In this document: positions 10,865-21,463 of the stretch, piece by piece | Layout of the letters: each line of letters begins with the position of its first letter | Numbering within the stretch: position 1 is the first letter of the stretch | Origin: Jacaranda mimosifolia | Lineage: Eukaryota > Streptophyta > Magnoliopsida > Lamiales > Bignoniaceae | DNA: 64,000 nucleotides | Direction: 5' to 3' | NCBI GenBank assembly: GCA_018894105.1 | Contig: CM032121.1 | Span: forward strand, 21,486,730 to 21,550,729 | Made by a program: the position numbers and the translations under genes | Notes under the pieces: model-generated | The model's input: only the letters and a program-made list of their open reading frames with translations | Database searches by the model: none | What the model was told of the DNA's origin: nothing

Positions 10865-13800
10865 GTATGTTGAACTTCACTTTTTTCATTTTTGAATAAT
10901 CTTTAGGTGCTTTTTGTATTTTATCCGGTTTGCAATTTATGAATAGATTCTCAGCTACTCGTTGGCTGTGGTTAGGAGTGGATGGTGATACTAATCTGAT
11001 TTCTTAAAGTTATTGGCTGATTGTTGGTCATCAATTTCTGCTAATATTTACATTCAACTGAATATGTTGTTCAAGTTTTCTGTTAAGCAAATCGCTTGAG
11101 GAATCCAAACACAGGTTTGCAAGGAAACTGTATGTGTAATCTATTGGTATAAAAATGAGCAACACCTAACTTATTTAACTAAATGGCAACATCTAGAGTC
11201 TAAAGTCTTTGTAAATCAGTGGCATGGCATAAAAACACAAAAGTTACTCCTAAATCTCTTCCACAAGAATTTGCACTGATATGTGTACTTCATCATCTTA
11301 ATAAGCTTGTTGCAAAAAGTTACTATAGATCTTACTTTTAACTAGATTCCAAATTAGTTTGATTATATGCCAATAAATTACTCTATAGAGGTTTATACTA
11401 TGACTGAAATACTAAATATTTGGACTGATTCGAGCCAGGCCTTGAAAGGCTCAAACTTAGCTCACAAATTTATTAGGCTCAATTTGAATTCTCAAACTCA
11501 GCTTCACCGACATCTAATTCTACACAGATATAATTATAAGCGGGTCTGACAATGGTGCTTCTTGTAGGCCTGACTCAATTGACAGCCTTAAACAAATCAT
11601 GTGGAGCCATGTTGTTGTTGTTGTTGTTATGTCCATAACCTGTTTTCATTTATTAAATTCAAGACTTCCTATACATGCTACAAGAGCATTATGGATTGTA
11701 ACAAATTATGCTTTTGGCATTTGGAATGCATAACATTTTAGTCAACTGTAAAATCTTTTCTAGTTTTGGGATATGGTGGAAAACTATGATATTTGGGCAA
11801 TGAAATTTGCATGTGACAAAGATTTGACTGGTTATTCTTTGTACACACTAGATGTTGATATGTCCGATGCCCAACAAGAACATGCCTTAGCAGTTGAACA
11901 ACTTGCCCCGAGATTAGCTGCATTGAGGATTGAGCTTTGCCCTGGATACATGAGCGAAAGCAGCTTCTGGAAGATTTATTTTGTTCTTCTTCACCCTAGA
12001 CTTAATAAACAGGATGCTGAGCTTCTGTCAACACCGCAGGTTCTTCTTCATCATTACCATCATCTTCTGCTCCCCTTCTTTGTACTCGTCTTTTATCATA
12101 TTCAAAATTAAATATAGTGGAACCTGAGGCTGAAAGTACATTGATAATAGTGATTAAGAGCGTAAGGGGCCTATAGCGCAAAGGTCTCTTAGGGATATAG
12201 CGCATAGCGCAATGCGAATTGCCCACTCTATTGAAACAAAGTGCAATATAAAGTAATAGATTATAGCTATATACCGAAAATGCCAATAAATTTAACAATT
12301 ATAAATATATAAACACCCAAACATAAAAAATAATAGTAAAAGATAACTTAAATTGTTCCACAAACACAAACAAACAAATATAAGTCAAAGTTTCATAACA
12401 ATTCAAGTGTCTAAGTATCACCACCGGAATCTTCATCCTCAATTGAGAGTTGCGGTGATTGCGGTGCAAATAAGACTTGAGATTAATAAGAGTGTAGATG
12501 CACCAATTTTTTAATTTTTTGAGAGTAGAACAAACCATACTTTTCAATTTTATAGACTAGACCCTAATGTTGGTGAAACCCAAAAAACACGCACCTTGGG
12601 CTCTAGGCTACAGCTAAAAAGCGCGTTAAGGTGCGCGCTTTAGTGAAACCCGCGTGTGCTTCACAGCGCTATGTGCTACAGTGCACGAGGCGCAAGCTTT
12701 TCACAACTATGACATTGATTAGATACACTATACTTTTATTTTATCATTGGAACTGAAGTACGTTTAGTTATTGTTGGACGCTCACATGGCAACATGTATT
12801 CTTGCAAGGGGAGAAACACTACTAATTGGACAAAATTTGTATGTTCATAAGTGCTTTGTGTTTCTACTTTGAAATTAATGCAGCGTGTACCATTCAAAAC
12901 TAGTACAGGTCAAAATCACCCAGATAAGAAATACACGAGTATGTAGAGCACCCTAAGTAATAGTTCAACATCCTTCTATGTTGTCCATAATAATTAGAAA
13001 CTTTTTGTTCCTATGATTATATATATCCATCTAGCGCATTTCTAATGTGTTCCATAAAGAAGTTTCTAATAATTGTATAATTGACTTGTTCATTATTTAA
13101 TGTTCAGGCAGACACATCTGCCGCCTTTTTTTTTTTTTTTTTCCCAGTTGCTTCTTTCTTTTATTTTCTGCCACTTTTTCACCTTATTTTTCCTCTGATA
13201 TCTAGTTTAATTTGAATATACACATACATATGTGTGTATATATATATTTATCTTTCAAGAAGGAACAGGTGGTCGAGTGATAAATGATGAAAAGTTGAGT
13301 TTCATCAGAACATAACTGCATTTGTGTGCATGGTTGATGTTGGGAATCTTACAAGCAGATGCACTTGAAAAATGACACAAAGTTTGGTCTATAATCATCT
13401 CCGGAAAATGAAAAAAGAAAAGAAATAACTTGTTCTTATGCCCTAGTTTATCATCTCTGTTATTCATGCCTTGCGGCTGCCACTTGACTAAAAATCCATA
13501 CTCAACATATTTGTTACCAAGGACTATTTTTAGCCACAATGCTTCTCTTCTAGTTCAAAACAAACTTTAGATATTGATTACTAGTCTTTGTATAACTTAT
13601 GCAGCTTGGGCGCGATCTTCATTCTTCTTGTACTGTATGTAGTATTTTTCTGGACACCATCATTACCAATAATGACTATAGCATGTGTGCATTCTCCCTA
13701 GTTTTTTGTCCCATGATTTTCAACTTGTCTTGTAATATACCATTGGTTGGTTAGTTCCTCTGGAACCTTATTTTGTACAAGTAAGTCATTTACTGTAAGC

Positions 13801-15172
13801 ACTTGTCTTGATCTTGAAACCTTTGCAGATATGAGTTTGCTGGTCATTGTTGCTGACTTATTGTTGATAAGTTGTTGTGACCCCTTCTTTGTAGCCAAAT
13901 TTGTCCAGTAAAACTCGAGCTATTTATTTTTTCCTTCAATTTTTTCTTCTTTTATCATAATCCTTGTCTTGTCCCCAGGTTTCACACTTTTATGCACATC
14001 CATATACACATACCAATAAACTTGTGTCTTTGTGTAGTTTCAAGTGTATATTTGTATCTTGGAAAGGCAGAACTCCTATGGTTAATTTCTATGTTTCGTT
14101 TTGTTTTTCAAATTGACTTATTTTCACGTTGTTCTTAATATCTGCCTTTTCACTATTTCCCAGCCAATGCTCACATTGTTGTATTTTTTTGTCCATAGTC
14201 ATTTGTTTTGTTAACTTAGATTTCGTTAGGAGCAGTCATCTTACTTCTGCAAAACTGAATCTGTACAAGTATTGTCCCCAGAAATACTTTCCAATTAATT
14301 GATCAGCTGGGTTTCTATTATATGTTAATGGGTTGACTGCTGGAGGTGATTTCCCTGCTATAATTGATTGGTTAGAGTCTGATTCTTTTACTGTATGTAT
14401 ATTTTTTAATTTCTTTGGTCCAATGCATAATGAAAACCATGCATCCTATCTTACTTTTCCTTAAGTGTGAAGGTTATTGACATCTATCACCACCTCTGTG
14501 CAGATAGTGGAAGCCAGGGCCTTGCTGGCACATGAATTAAAGAACCGAAATGCAACTACACTGGAAGACTTGTCCCATAAAAATTCTCTGAATCCAGAGG
14601 AAAATGCTATTTCTCATAATGAAGGGCCCCTTTCTGTGCCCTCCCCCGTTCTTTCTGGAAATGAGTCTGAGAAGGCATCTGGCCTTAACATTGGCACTTC
14701 AACAGCACCAGCTACTTCTGAGATAGTGAAACATTCGGTTGAGAGAAATGAAATCCAAATTGTTGACAAGTCTGTCGTTGAAGAAATGGATGTTGGCCAA
14801 GTTAAAGATCAATATTTAAAATCTGGTTCTTTAAATGTTTCTGGAGAGAAAGACGAAGATGATCCAGATGATTGGTTAAACGATGAAACTTCAGAAATTG
14901 GTGGTGCTGTAGGAAACACCATCCCTATTGAGAATGAGGATGATGTGTCATTCAGTGATCTTGAAGAAGATGATGGAGATATCCCAACAACTTTTAGAAA
15001 GTCAAATTACAGTTCTGATAAAGATTCACGAGATTGGGTTCAATTGGGAACAAGCTCATCTGACTTGTCCAGGGATATTGATGTGAAGCACTCCGACAAG
15101 GAGAATGCAAATGACAGCGAGACTAAGGAATCAAATGACTGGCTAGATATTGATGACATTGTCGTTGCTTGA
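10288..15172 (+). CDS. BSD-domain-containing protein (477 aa, three exons)
   Basis: The coding sequence joins 10288-10864, 11852-12039 and 14504-15172: 1434 nt with phases that fit (phase 1, then phase 0). The start is the first ATG of the exon 1 frame and gives MSWLARSIANSL, the usual N-terminus of this plant family. Residues 175-182 are HPETWLDF. The BSD core follows, SDAQQEHALAVEQLAPRLAALR, ending in the diagnostic Phe-Trp pair at 231-232 (SSFWKIYFVLLHPRL). The C-terminal 220 residues are acidic and probably disordered, with repeated DWL motifs (DDWLND near 377, NDWLDIDD near the end). BSD domains occur in TFIIH p62 and synapse-associated-type proteins; the plant members are poorly characterised. 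The reading frame is intact, unlike everything else in the window, so it is probably a working host gene. Confidence 0.92.
11852..12039 (+). other. BSD gene exon 2 (core of BSD domain)
   Basis: The acceptor is cacactag| (AG at 11850-11851) and the donor CAG|GTTCTT. The open frame extends upstream to 11764, but that acceptor would give phase 0 and not fit the exon 1 donor. The 11852 site restores phase 1 and brings DVDMSDAQQEHA directly after the HPETWLDF block, as expected for the family. Length is 188 nt. Confidence 0.85.
12146..12711. mobile_element. hAT-like MITE in intron 2 of the BSD gene
   Basis: This 566-bp insert is flanked by perfect 8-bp duplications, ACATTGAT at 12138-12145 and 12712-12719. 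Its termini are imperfect inverted repeats (AATAGTGATTAAGAG against CATAGTTGTGAAAAG). Both ends carry GC-rich AGCGC/GCGC words around an AT-rich middle. There is no coding frame of transposase type. The 8-bp duplication points to hAT. Confidence 0.82.
12712..14503 (+). other. Remainder of BSD gene intron 2
   Basis: Intron 2 runs 12040-14503 (2464 nt) and is long for a dicot, partly because of the MITE. The rest is T-rich, with a T run at 13123-13142 and a short TA/TG microsatellite near 13220-13250. The acceptor is tctgtgcag|. Open frames within it (for example 13255-13539) look like chance. Confidence 0.7.
14504..15172 (+). other. BSD gene exon 3 (acidic C-terminus and stop)
   Basis: It starts IVEARALLAHELKN, which continues the helix after the BSD domain, then becomes Ser/Asp/Glu rich. 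The frame continues upstream to an ATG at 14477, but the tctgtgcag acceptor at 14503 marks the exon start. TGA is at 15170-15172. Confidence 0.88.
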
Positions 15173-15569
15173 TTCATCATATGTTGGTCTCCTAATGTCT
15201 TGTTTATTGTTGTCCTGTGAATATATGTTCATTTTTATGTATCGTCTTGCGTTGAGGTTTAATGAATGATAATGCTTGTATATAATGCACTAAAAAATGA
15301 ACTTTGGATGCTTTAATATGAAAGAATTTATTAAATGCTCCAGGGAAGATCTGTCTGGCAAAAATTTGGTATTTTGGTAAATGTGGAAATGATATCCAGT
15401 AGATATTGCCATGACATAGTTCCTGCTTTGCCGTAATTTAAGTCCTTTGTGGACCACAGTGAAACTTGATGATTGCTTCTCTCTTAAACCATCATCCATG
15501 ATTTAGGTACAGGCACAGGTTGGGATTAATAAAATTCTTGGCTTCCCATCCGCAAAGAGCTTGCTCATC
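15173..15569 (+). other. 3' flank of the BSD gene
   Basis: Probable 3' UTR and downstream DNA. No AATAAA is close behind the stop; one lies at about 15528-15533, and weaker AATGAA-type words occur near 15262. No other feature is recognised. Confidence 0.4.
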
Positions 15570-16280
15570 TCCTATTGATAAAGGCTGGACCACCTACTTC
15601 ATGGGATGCACTACTTCTCTTGTAAATCCAAACTAAGAAGTATCTACCTAGTTTAGTTCAACAATTCCTAGATCTATTTTATCAAATGACTTGTAAAAAG
15701 GATATTTGTTGAGTTACTATTATCCATAAAGATTCAAGTGATATTATAATTGGCTCTAGTCATCCTGACATTTAATGCATCATTATGGGGAGTTTATGTC
15801 CCTTCCCAAATCATGAGGTCAAATTGTATTGAAGACCCATCGGTGACCGTGCAGACTAGTAGACTTCATTTCCCTTCTATATTAAATGCATATGCTTTCC
15901 TTGCCTCATTAGAGTCTCCATCCATGGGTTCCCTTAAGCTAACATGGATCATCCTTTTAGGAAAGATATTGACTAGTTGTATTTCTCTCATCCAGTTACC
16001 TCATTTATCCTTATCTTAGTTAGAGTTCTTGCCCTCTTTATATCCTTTAGGATTCTCCTCTTAATGATGATGAGCTTGCTCTCTATCCCTATATATAAAC
16101 TCCTTAAATGACTTGCCCGAATGAGCCTTTGGATTCATCTTTCAAATGATAGTAATCATCTGTTGTGTGGCTATAGTTATTATGGAACTTCTGGAACTTA
16201 TTCAGTTTGGGCTTTATAGGACCTACTTTTGGTTTTTCTAGGTCATTTTACTAAAATTTTCCCCTCTATTGCCATTAAAG
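15570..16280 (-). pseudogene. Ty3/gypsy gag-protease relic
   Basis: Minus-strand frames give HTTDDYYHLKDE (16140-16175), which matches the H-x-T-x-D-C-x-x-L-K-x-x-I block near the end of gypsy gag, with Tyr for Cys. Then come REPMDGDSNEARKAYA, TPHNDALNVRMTRANYNI and FMDNSNSTNILF, equivalent to the protease region with its D-N-G-S-S-A-D-I-L-F site, here missing the Gly. VDTS and FGFTREVVHPM follow near 15600-15650. Several stops and frame changes interrupt it. No LTRs are visible, so it is a fragment about 400 bp beyond the BSD gene. Confidence 0.75.
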
Positions 16281-16701
16281 CCTGCGATCTAGATATCCTC
16301 AACTAGGTGTATTATTCAAACTTAAGTGGAAACACATTTATTTCCCTTCTTTCAACACCATGTTTCTTAAGAGTTTCATTGTTTTTATCTTTCCTCTTTC
16401 CTAATACATTATTGATTTGTCGTGCCTATTTTGTATTAAGATATTTTTTTGCATGTGACAACAAATCATCAAAGCTCTATGGCTATTTCTTAGTTAAAGA
16501 TATAAAGATTTTTCAATGCTACGAAGGGTACATCTTTCATTGTTCAAGGGCACTCATCACCCTTGTAGCTTAGAGCTCGATGCTTGTGAGGCTCTTAGAC
16601 TTAGTTAGTTCAGCCTATGCCATGTTTAGCTACTGATTGATGCTATGTTTCCTGCCACACCAAAGGATGGCTTGAAGAGTGAGTTGGTGAGTGAATGCAA
16701 C
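16281..16701. other. Probable upstream gag remains, unassigned
   Basis: This continues the gypsy relic in its 5' direction. Minus-strand pieces such as AMAIEGKILVK fit a decayed gag, but I cannot place domains with confidence. Confidence 0.3.
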
Positions 16702-17147
16702 CATTTGAAAAAATAAATTATTAGTAGATGTTTAAATAAAATAAAGGTCAGAGGTTGTTCAAATAAGTTGCATAACTACATCAAGCTATAAGCTATCTAA
16801 TCTTGAGTCTAGTTAGGAATGCATTAGTGAGGATGGCTTGATCCCTCTCTATTAGCACACTATTATAGTGGTAATGAGATTTTATGCCACAGTCCCCATG
16901 AGAACAAAAGGGCCATGTAACTCCATTTGCAAAAAGAAATATTATTACTGGACTTCTAAAGAAAATGAAGGTCAGAGGTCATACAAATAAATCACATACC
17001 TATATCAAGCTATGAGCCATCTGGTCTTGAGTCTAGTTAGGAATGTATTGGTGAGGATGGCTTGATCCCTCTTGATCACCATACTATTATAGTGTTCATG
17101 AGTTTTATACCACAGTTCCTACGAGAGCAGAAGTACCATGTGACTCC
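16702..17147. repeat. Direct tandem duplication, two copies of about 223 bp
   Basis: Copy 1 (16702-16924) and copy 2 (16925-17147) share long runs such as gtctagttaggaatg and gaggatggcttgatccctct in the same order. They differ by scattered substitutions, so the duplication is not fresh. It is non-coding. Confidence 0.8.
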
Positions 17148-17561
17148 AAAGTAGGATTGGTGATGGGAGGATTCTTGCGGCTGGTATATATTATCTCCAA
17201 TCGATTCATCACTTATGCATGTTGAATAGCATGGCTCGGTTATTAGCGCAATCCTTACTAAATTAGGTTCATTTAACACCAACACTTGTACTTATGCTCA
17301 ATCGCCCTCATCAAGCTTTATCTTTTCTTTTCTTTGTCTCTAGCACTTTTTTCTTCTTTTCTCATGAGATTTCTTACATCTATGTGATTAATGCTTGATT
17401 TGGAAGGTGATTTTTTAGGCATCAACACCTTACTTTTGACCTCAAAGGATTTGTTGGCTAGTTCATCCTCTGAATTAAGTTAAAGAAGTATGATGATAAG
17501 GCCCTAATTTGAATATTGGATTAAGGCGCGGAATCTTCGACTTGAAAAAGAACTTAAATCA
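17148..17561. other. Unassigned non-coding stretch
   Basis: It contains a pyrimidine-rich patch (17318-17365) and no coding family that I recognise. It ends where A-family LTR homology begins. Confidence 0.4.
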
Positions 17562-18356
17562 AATGAGAAATTTTCTAAGGAGTTAGAAAATTTGGGCATC
17601 TTTTTGAGGGAGACAAGTTTGACTATTTAATTAATCATCTTGGCTTGATTAATTTAAGTGTTAAATTAATCAAAATAATTTAAGGAGTTAAAGTAAACCA
17701 ATTAAATTAAGGAGTTAATTTAATTGGTGTCATGTGACAATTAATATGTCAAGTTAACTTAAGGAGTTAACACTAATTAACTTAAGGAGTTAAGTTAATT
17801 GAGGGTTAAGTCAAATTAATTAAATTAAAGAATTTAATTTAATCAATAATGAGAATTTAATTTTGGAGGAAAATCAAATGGAATAGTCAATTTGAATTTA
17901 AATTTAGAGTTAATTAGCATTTCATTTCATCAAATGAAATGTAAATGGTAATTAAATGCAAATGCATGTGAAATTCAAATTCACATGCTAGTTGGCAAGT
18001 TGGCCAACAAGCATGGAAGATGTGATACCAACTTGCATCATCTCTCCTCTATAAATAGCCTCATGGCCAGCCACTTGTGTGGATAGTTGGCTCATTCTTC
18101 ATTTCCTTCCACAAGTGTGATAATCATGTGTTTAAGATTCATACTAAGTTCTCTTCTCTACCTCTCACCTCCAAAACATCTCCTATCACCTTCTTCCCCA
18201 CTTGTTCTAGATCCAGTTAGCTTGATCTAGTGCTTGTCTAAGGTGTGTGTGCTTTGTCGTTAGAGGTCCCACACTTGGAAGACTAAAAATTCCTTGGTGA
18301 ATTATTGCTATCCAGCAGTTTCGAGAGCTGATTTGAAGGACCAAAGAGCTTTTGAT
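17562..18356 (+). repeat. Partial A-family LTR (internal 795 bp)
   Basis: It is nearly identical, apart from small indels, to 20345-21150 inside the Copia-A1 5' LTR. It includes the palindrome array and the TATAAATA box (18051-18058). Both LTR ends are missing. Its right end joins directly to Copia-C gag coding. Confidence 0.88.
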
Positions 18357-19218
18357 TAAAAGTATTATTGCATGTGCTCTCACAAATAAAGAATACAACA
18401 AAGTGAGCTTGTGTGAAAATGTGAAAGAAATACGGGATTTTCTGCAGGTTACATATGAGGAATAAATCAGGTTCAGGATGCAAAGATCACTATCTTGGTA
18501 CATCAATATAAGATGCTCATTATGAAGCTTGAGCACAACATCAACCAAATGTATTCAAGGTTTATGGGAATTATTAATCCCTAAATGCGCTTGGAAAAGT
18601 GTTCTCTGAAGAAGAGAAAGTAAGAAAAATTCCGAGGTTTTTACCTAGAAAATGGACTTTTAAAGTTACAAGAATCCAAGAAGCTAAAGGTCTCACTAAG
18701 ATAAGCATGGTTGAACTCATTGGCTCTCTAACATCCCATGAAATGACAATCCTAGCCAAGGAATAACTTTTTGAAAGTAGAAGAGAAAAGAATATTGTAT
18801 TCAAAAACCTCAAATGAAGATCAATATGAAGAAGATGATTTTAACAATAATGAAGAAAATGAGGAAGAATTATGCTTATAAATAGTAGATTATAGTTCCT
18901 CAACATAAGAAAGAAAACTTTCAGAAAAGAAGGAATGATGCAAGCTCAGAAAAAAAGAAAGAGTAAACCAAAATCCTCAAATTCTATTATTTGCTATGGA
19001 TGCCACAAGACTAAACATGTTCGTCCAGGATGTCCTAAGTTAATGAAAGCTTCCAAGATTAAGAAGTAATATAAAGTTATGGCAGCTACTTAAGATGATG
19101 ATGAAAAGGATTAGTTGAGGAAGGATCAGATGATGAGTTTGTAAACCCTTGTTTCATGGCACAAACTGAGGTACATTATGATCTTAACTCTAAATATGAT
19201 AGCACTTATAGTGATGAT
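18357..19218 (+). pseudogene. Copia-C gag (SIRE/Maximus-like), 5' part
   Basis: Frames give ACALTNKEYNKVSLCENVKEI, then LGKVFSEEEKVRKI and IQEAKGLTKISMVELIGSL, a strong match to the UBN2 gag of SIRE/Maximus-type copia elements. A knuckle CYGCHKTKHVRPGCP follows (C-x2-C-x4-H-x4-C). An acidic region then runs to the Copia-A1 insertion at 19219. Frameshifts and stops are frequent. Coding resumes at 28158 beyond the nested element. Confidence 0.82.
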
Positions 19219-20430
19219 TATTGGAGTAGTGCCCCACAGTCAATTAGATTGGCGTGTAATATTATTTCACTTGTGACATAATCTTGATTGAATGATATTC
19301 TTATTAAATGGTCATCTTCATCTTATGATTATTTTACTTCATTTGCATTTGGTTGAAGCCCCTAAATCACACAAGACTATGAGCTTGGTCACGCATATGA
19401 TAGTGATCATAAAACAAGTCTCTATGGTCGTGATTTTAAATGTTCTAAGTCATAGAATCTTATGAGACGGGGCATCTAAAATTTACATAGACTTGTACTA
19501 TGATGCATATTCTAAGGAGTTGGATATTGCTCTGTTTCACAAGCAATCTGTGTGAGACATGGATGCATATTAGTGGGTGCATGTTAGAGAACAAGTTCAT
19601 TAAAGACCCGCCCGGAGAATCTACTAGATAGCCATAGTGGCAAGTTGGTAGTGACAAGTTCTCCAACTTAACTAGTGTATATAATTAGTCCTTGGGCGGC
19701 CTGAGGGTCCATGGTAACCTTGTGTTTCGGTCCTTATGCTTTGACTCTTCTCTGACCACATAGCGGGTCATCCGGAGTTGAGATTGGGCATGAGTTACTT
19801 AAGCATAGAAGTTTGTGGGATCCAAGATGGGATCCATCTCCTCATTGTTGTGAAGGGCGAGTGCATCTCTTATGTATTCTATAATGATCTATTCGAAGAA
19901 ATCCTTGCACAAGGTAGTATGATAATTTGAAAAAAGCATTTTCCAAAGTTGAGTTCATAAAGGGGAATCGAATATTGGATGTAGAAACATAGTTATCGAG
20001 GCTATTAGGGGGCCGACAAATACCTTGCCCTAAGCCTCTTTCGGGAGATAAAAGATGTAAGAACCATATTTGCATGGTAAGCATAAGCTAGAATGGTTCA
20101 TCAAGACATAGTTCATTCATCCAATTAGTTGGGTTCTATGGGCTTGTTGCTAGATATCGATCATGGAGATTGGGTACTTTTCGATTAATAGAGTTAATTG
20201 AAAGGATTATTAGTTTAAAAGAGTTTAAATTAATGTGAATATTTCGATATTCAAAATATCACAATGATTTTTTAGTCTATGTCCAATGAATGGATGAACC
20301 TAATGGGTTACACACATAAGCCTATAGGAAGCTCTCATTTGATATGAGAAATTTTCTAAGGAGTTAGAAAATTCACTTTGGGCATCTTTTTGAGGGAGAC
20401 AAGTTTGACTATTTAATTAATCATCTTGGC

Positions 20431-20635
20431 TTGATTAATTTAAGTGTTAAATTAATCAAAATAATTTAAGGAGTTAAAGTAAACCAATTAAATTAAGGAG
20501 TTAATTTAATTGGGGTAATGGGACAATTAATATGTCAAGTTAACTTAAGGAGTTAACACTAATTAACTTAAGGAGTTAAGTTAATTGATTTAAGGGGTTA
20601 AGTCAAATTAATTAAATTAAAGAGTTTAATTTAAT
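20431..20635 (+). repeat. AT-rich palindrome array in A-family LTR
   Basis: Five inverted repeats lie almost end to end: 20431-20459 (13-bp arms, loop GTG), 20484-20513 (13-bp arms, loop GGAG), 20561-20586 (11-bp arms, loop GGAG), 20585-20606 (9-bp arms with one T.G pair, loop GGGG) and 20611-20635 (11-bp arms, loop GAG). They lie about 200-400 bp upstream of the TATA box. Equivalent arrays occur in the other A-family LTRs. Confidence 0.85.
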
Positions 20636-20841
20636 CAATAATGAGAATTTAATTTTGGAGGAAAATCAAATGGAATAGTCAATTTGAATTTAAATTTAGA
20701 GTTAATTAGCATTTCATTTCATCAAATGAAATGTAAATGGTAATTAAATGCAAGTGCATGTGAAATTCAAATTCACATGCTAGTTGGCAAGTTGGCCAAC
20801 AAGCATGGGAGATGTGATGCCAACTTGCATCCTCTTTCCTC

Positions 20842-20849
20842 TATAAATA
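20842..20849 (+). promoter_or_regulatory. TATA box of Copia-A1 LTR
   Basis: TATAAATA in the context cctctataaatagcc. The same box is at 18051-18058 and 44656-44663; A2 and A3 have TATATATA-type boxes at the same LTR position. Confidence 0.75.
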
Positions 20850-21450
20850 GCCTCATGGCCAGCCACTTGTGTGGATAGTTGGCTCATTCTTCATTTCCCT
20901 CCACAAGTGTGATAATCATGTGTTTAAGATTCATACTAAGTTCTCTTCTCTACCTCTCACCTCCAAAACATCTCCTATCACCTTATTCCTCACTTATTCT
21001 AGCTCAAGTTAGGTTGATCTAGTGCTTGTCTAAGGTGTGTGTGCTTTGTCGTTAGAGGTCCCACACTTGGAAGACTAAAAATTCCTTGGTGAATTATTGC
21101 TATCCAGCAGTTTCGAGAGCTGATTTGAAGGACCAAGGAGCTTTTGATTAGAGCGAAATTTTGGCAACAACTACCTGGATTTGTGGTGGAGTTACATGCC
21201 AATTTTTCCAATTTTTGGAGTTGTGAAAGGGGTCCAACCGTTGGCATCTTCTGCTATGTGTTGGTCTTCCATTGAAGAGTCTATTGGAATGATCTTCCTA
21301 TCACCTTTTTGTGGATCTTCAAAGGTAAATTTTTTGCAACTAAATCCTTATTTTGAGCATGAATATGATCCTTGGAGTGGAGTATTTTGGTTATATTTTT
21401 CCTATTTATGGTTTTATATTTTGGATCCCAAGCCTACTCCTAATTTCAAG

Positions 21451-21463
21451 TGATATTGGAGCC
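21451..21463 (+). other. Copia-A1 primer binding site
   Basis: TGATATTGGAGCC, two bases after the LTR. Sister elements have TGGTATTGGAG(C/T)C here. It resembles the tRNA-iMet site TGGTATCAGAGCC with a shared change of CA to TG in the middle. Confidence 0.8.

Larger units (their letters stand above)
19219..21448 (+). repeat. Copia-A1 5' LTR (2230 bp)
   Basis: It starts TATTGGAGTAG, equal to the family's TGTTGGAATAG with TG changed to TA, and ends ATTTCA just before the primer site. The length is large for Ty1/copia but equals that of A2 and A3. A TATAAATA box lies at 20842-20849, so U3 is about 1.6 kb. Confidence 0.9.

Noticed and set aside
10537..10889. Minus-strand ORFs opposite BSD exon 1
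   Set aside because: They are shadows of a GC-richer coding exon, with no recognisable motif.
11764..11851. Upstream extension of BSD exon 2 (FWDMVENYDIW...)
   Set aside because: It is open in frame and begins with a tempting FW, but it would need a phase-0 donor in exon 1, where the only good donor is phase 1. It also separates two blocks that are adjacent in the family. The true Phe-Trp pair is downstream.
14477..14503. ATG start at 14477 for a separate acidic protein
   Set aside because: The frame is exon 3 of the BSD gene; a clear tctgtgcag acceptor sits at 14495-14503 and the sequence continues the BSD protein.
20999..21453. Short ORFs in the A-family LTRs (also 18207-18548, 19842-20084, 33934-34143, 42016-42219)
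   Set aside because: They lie in LTR sequence, are not kept between LTR copies, and have no family features.
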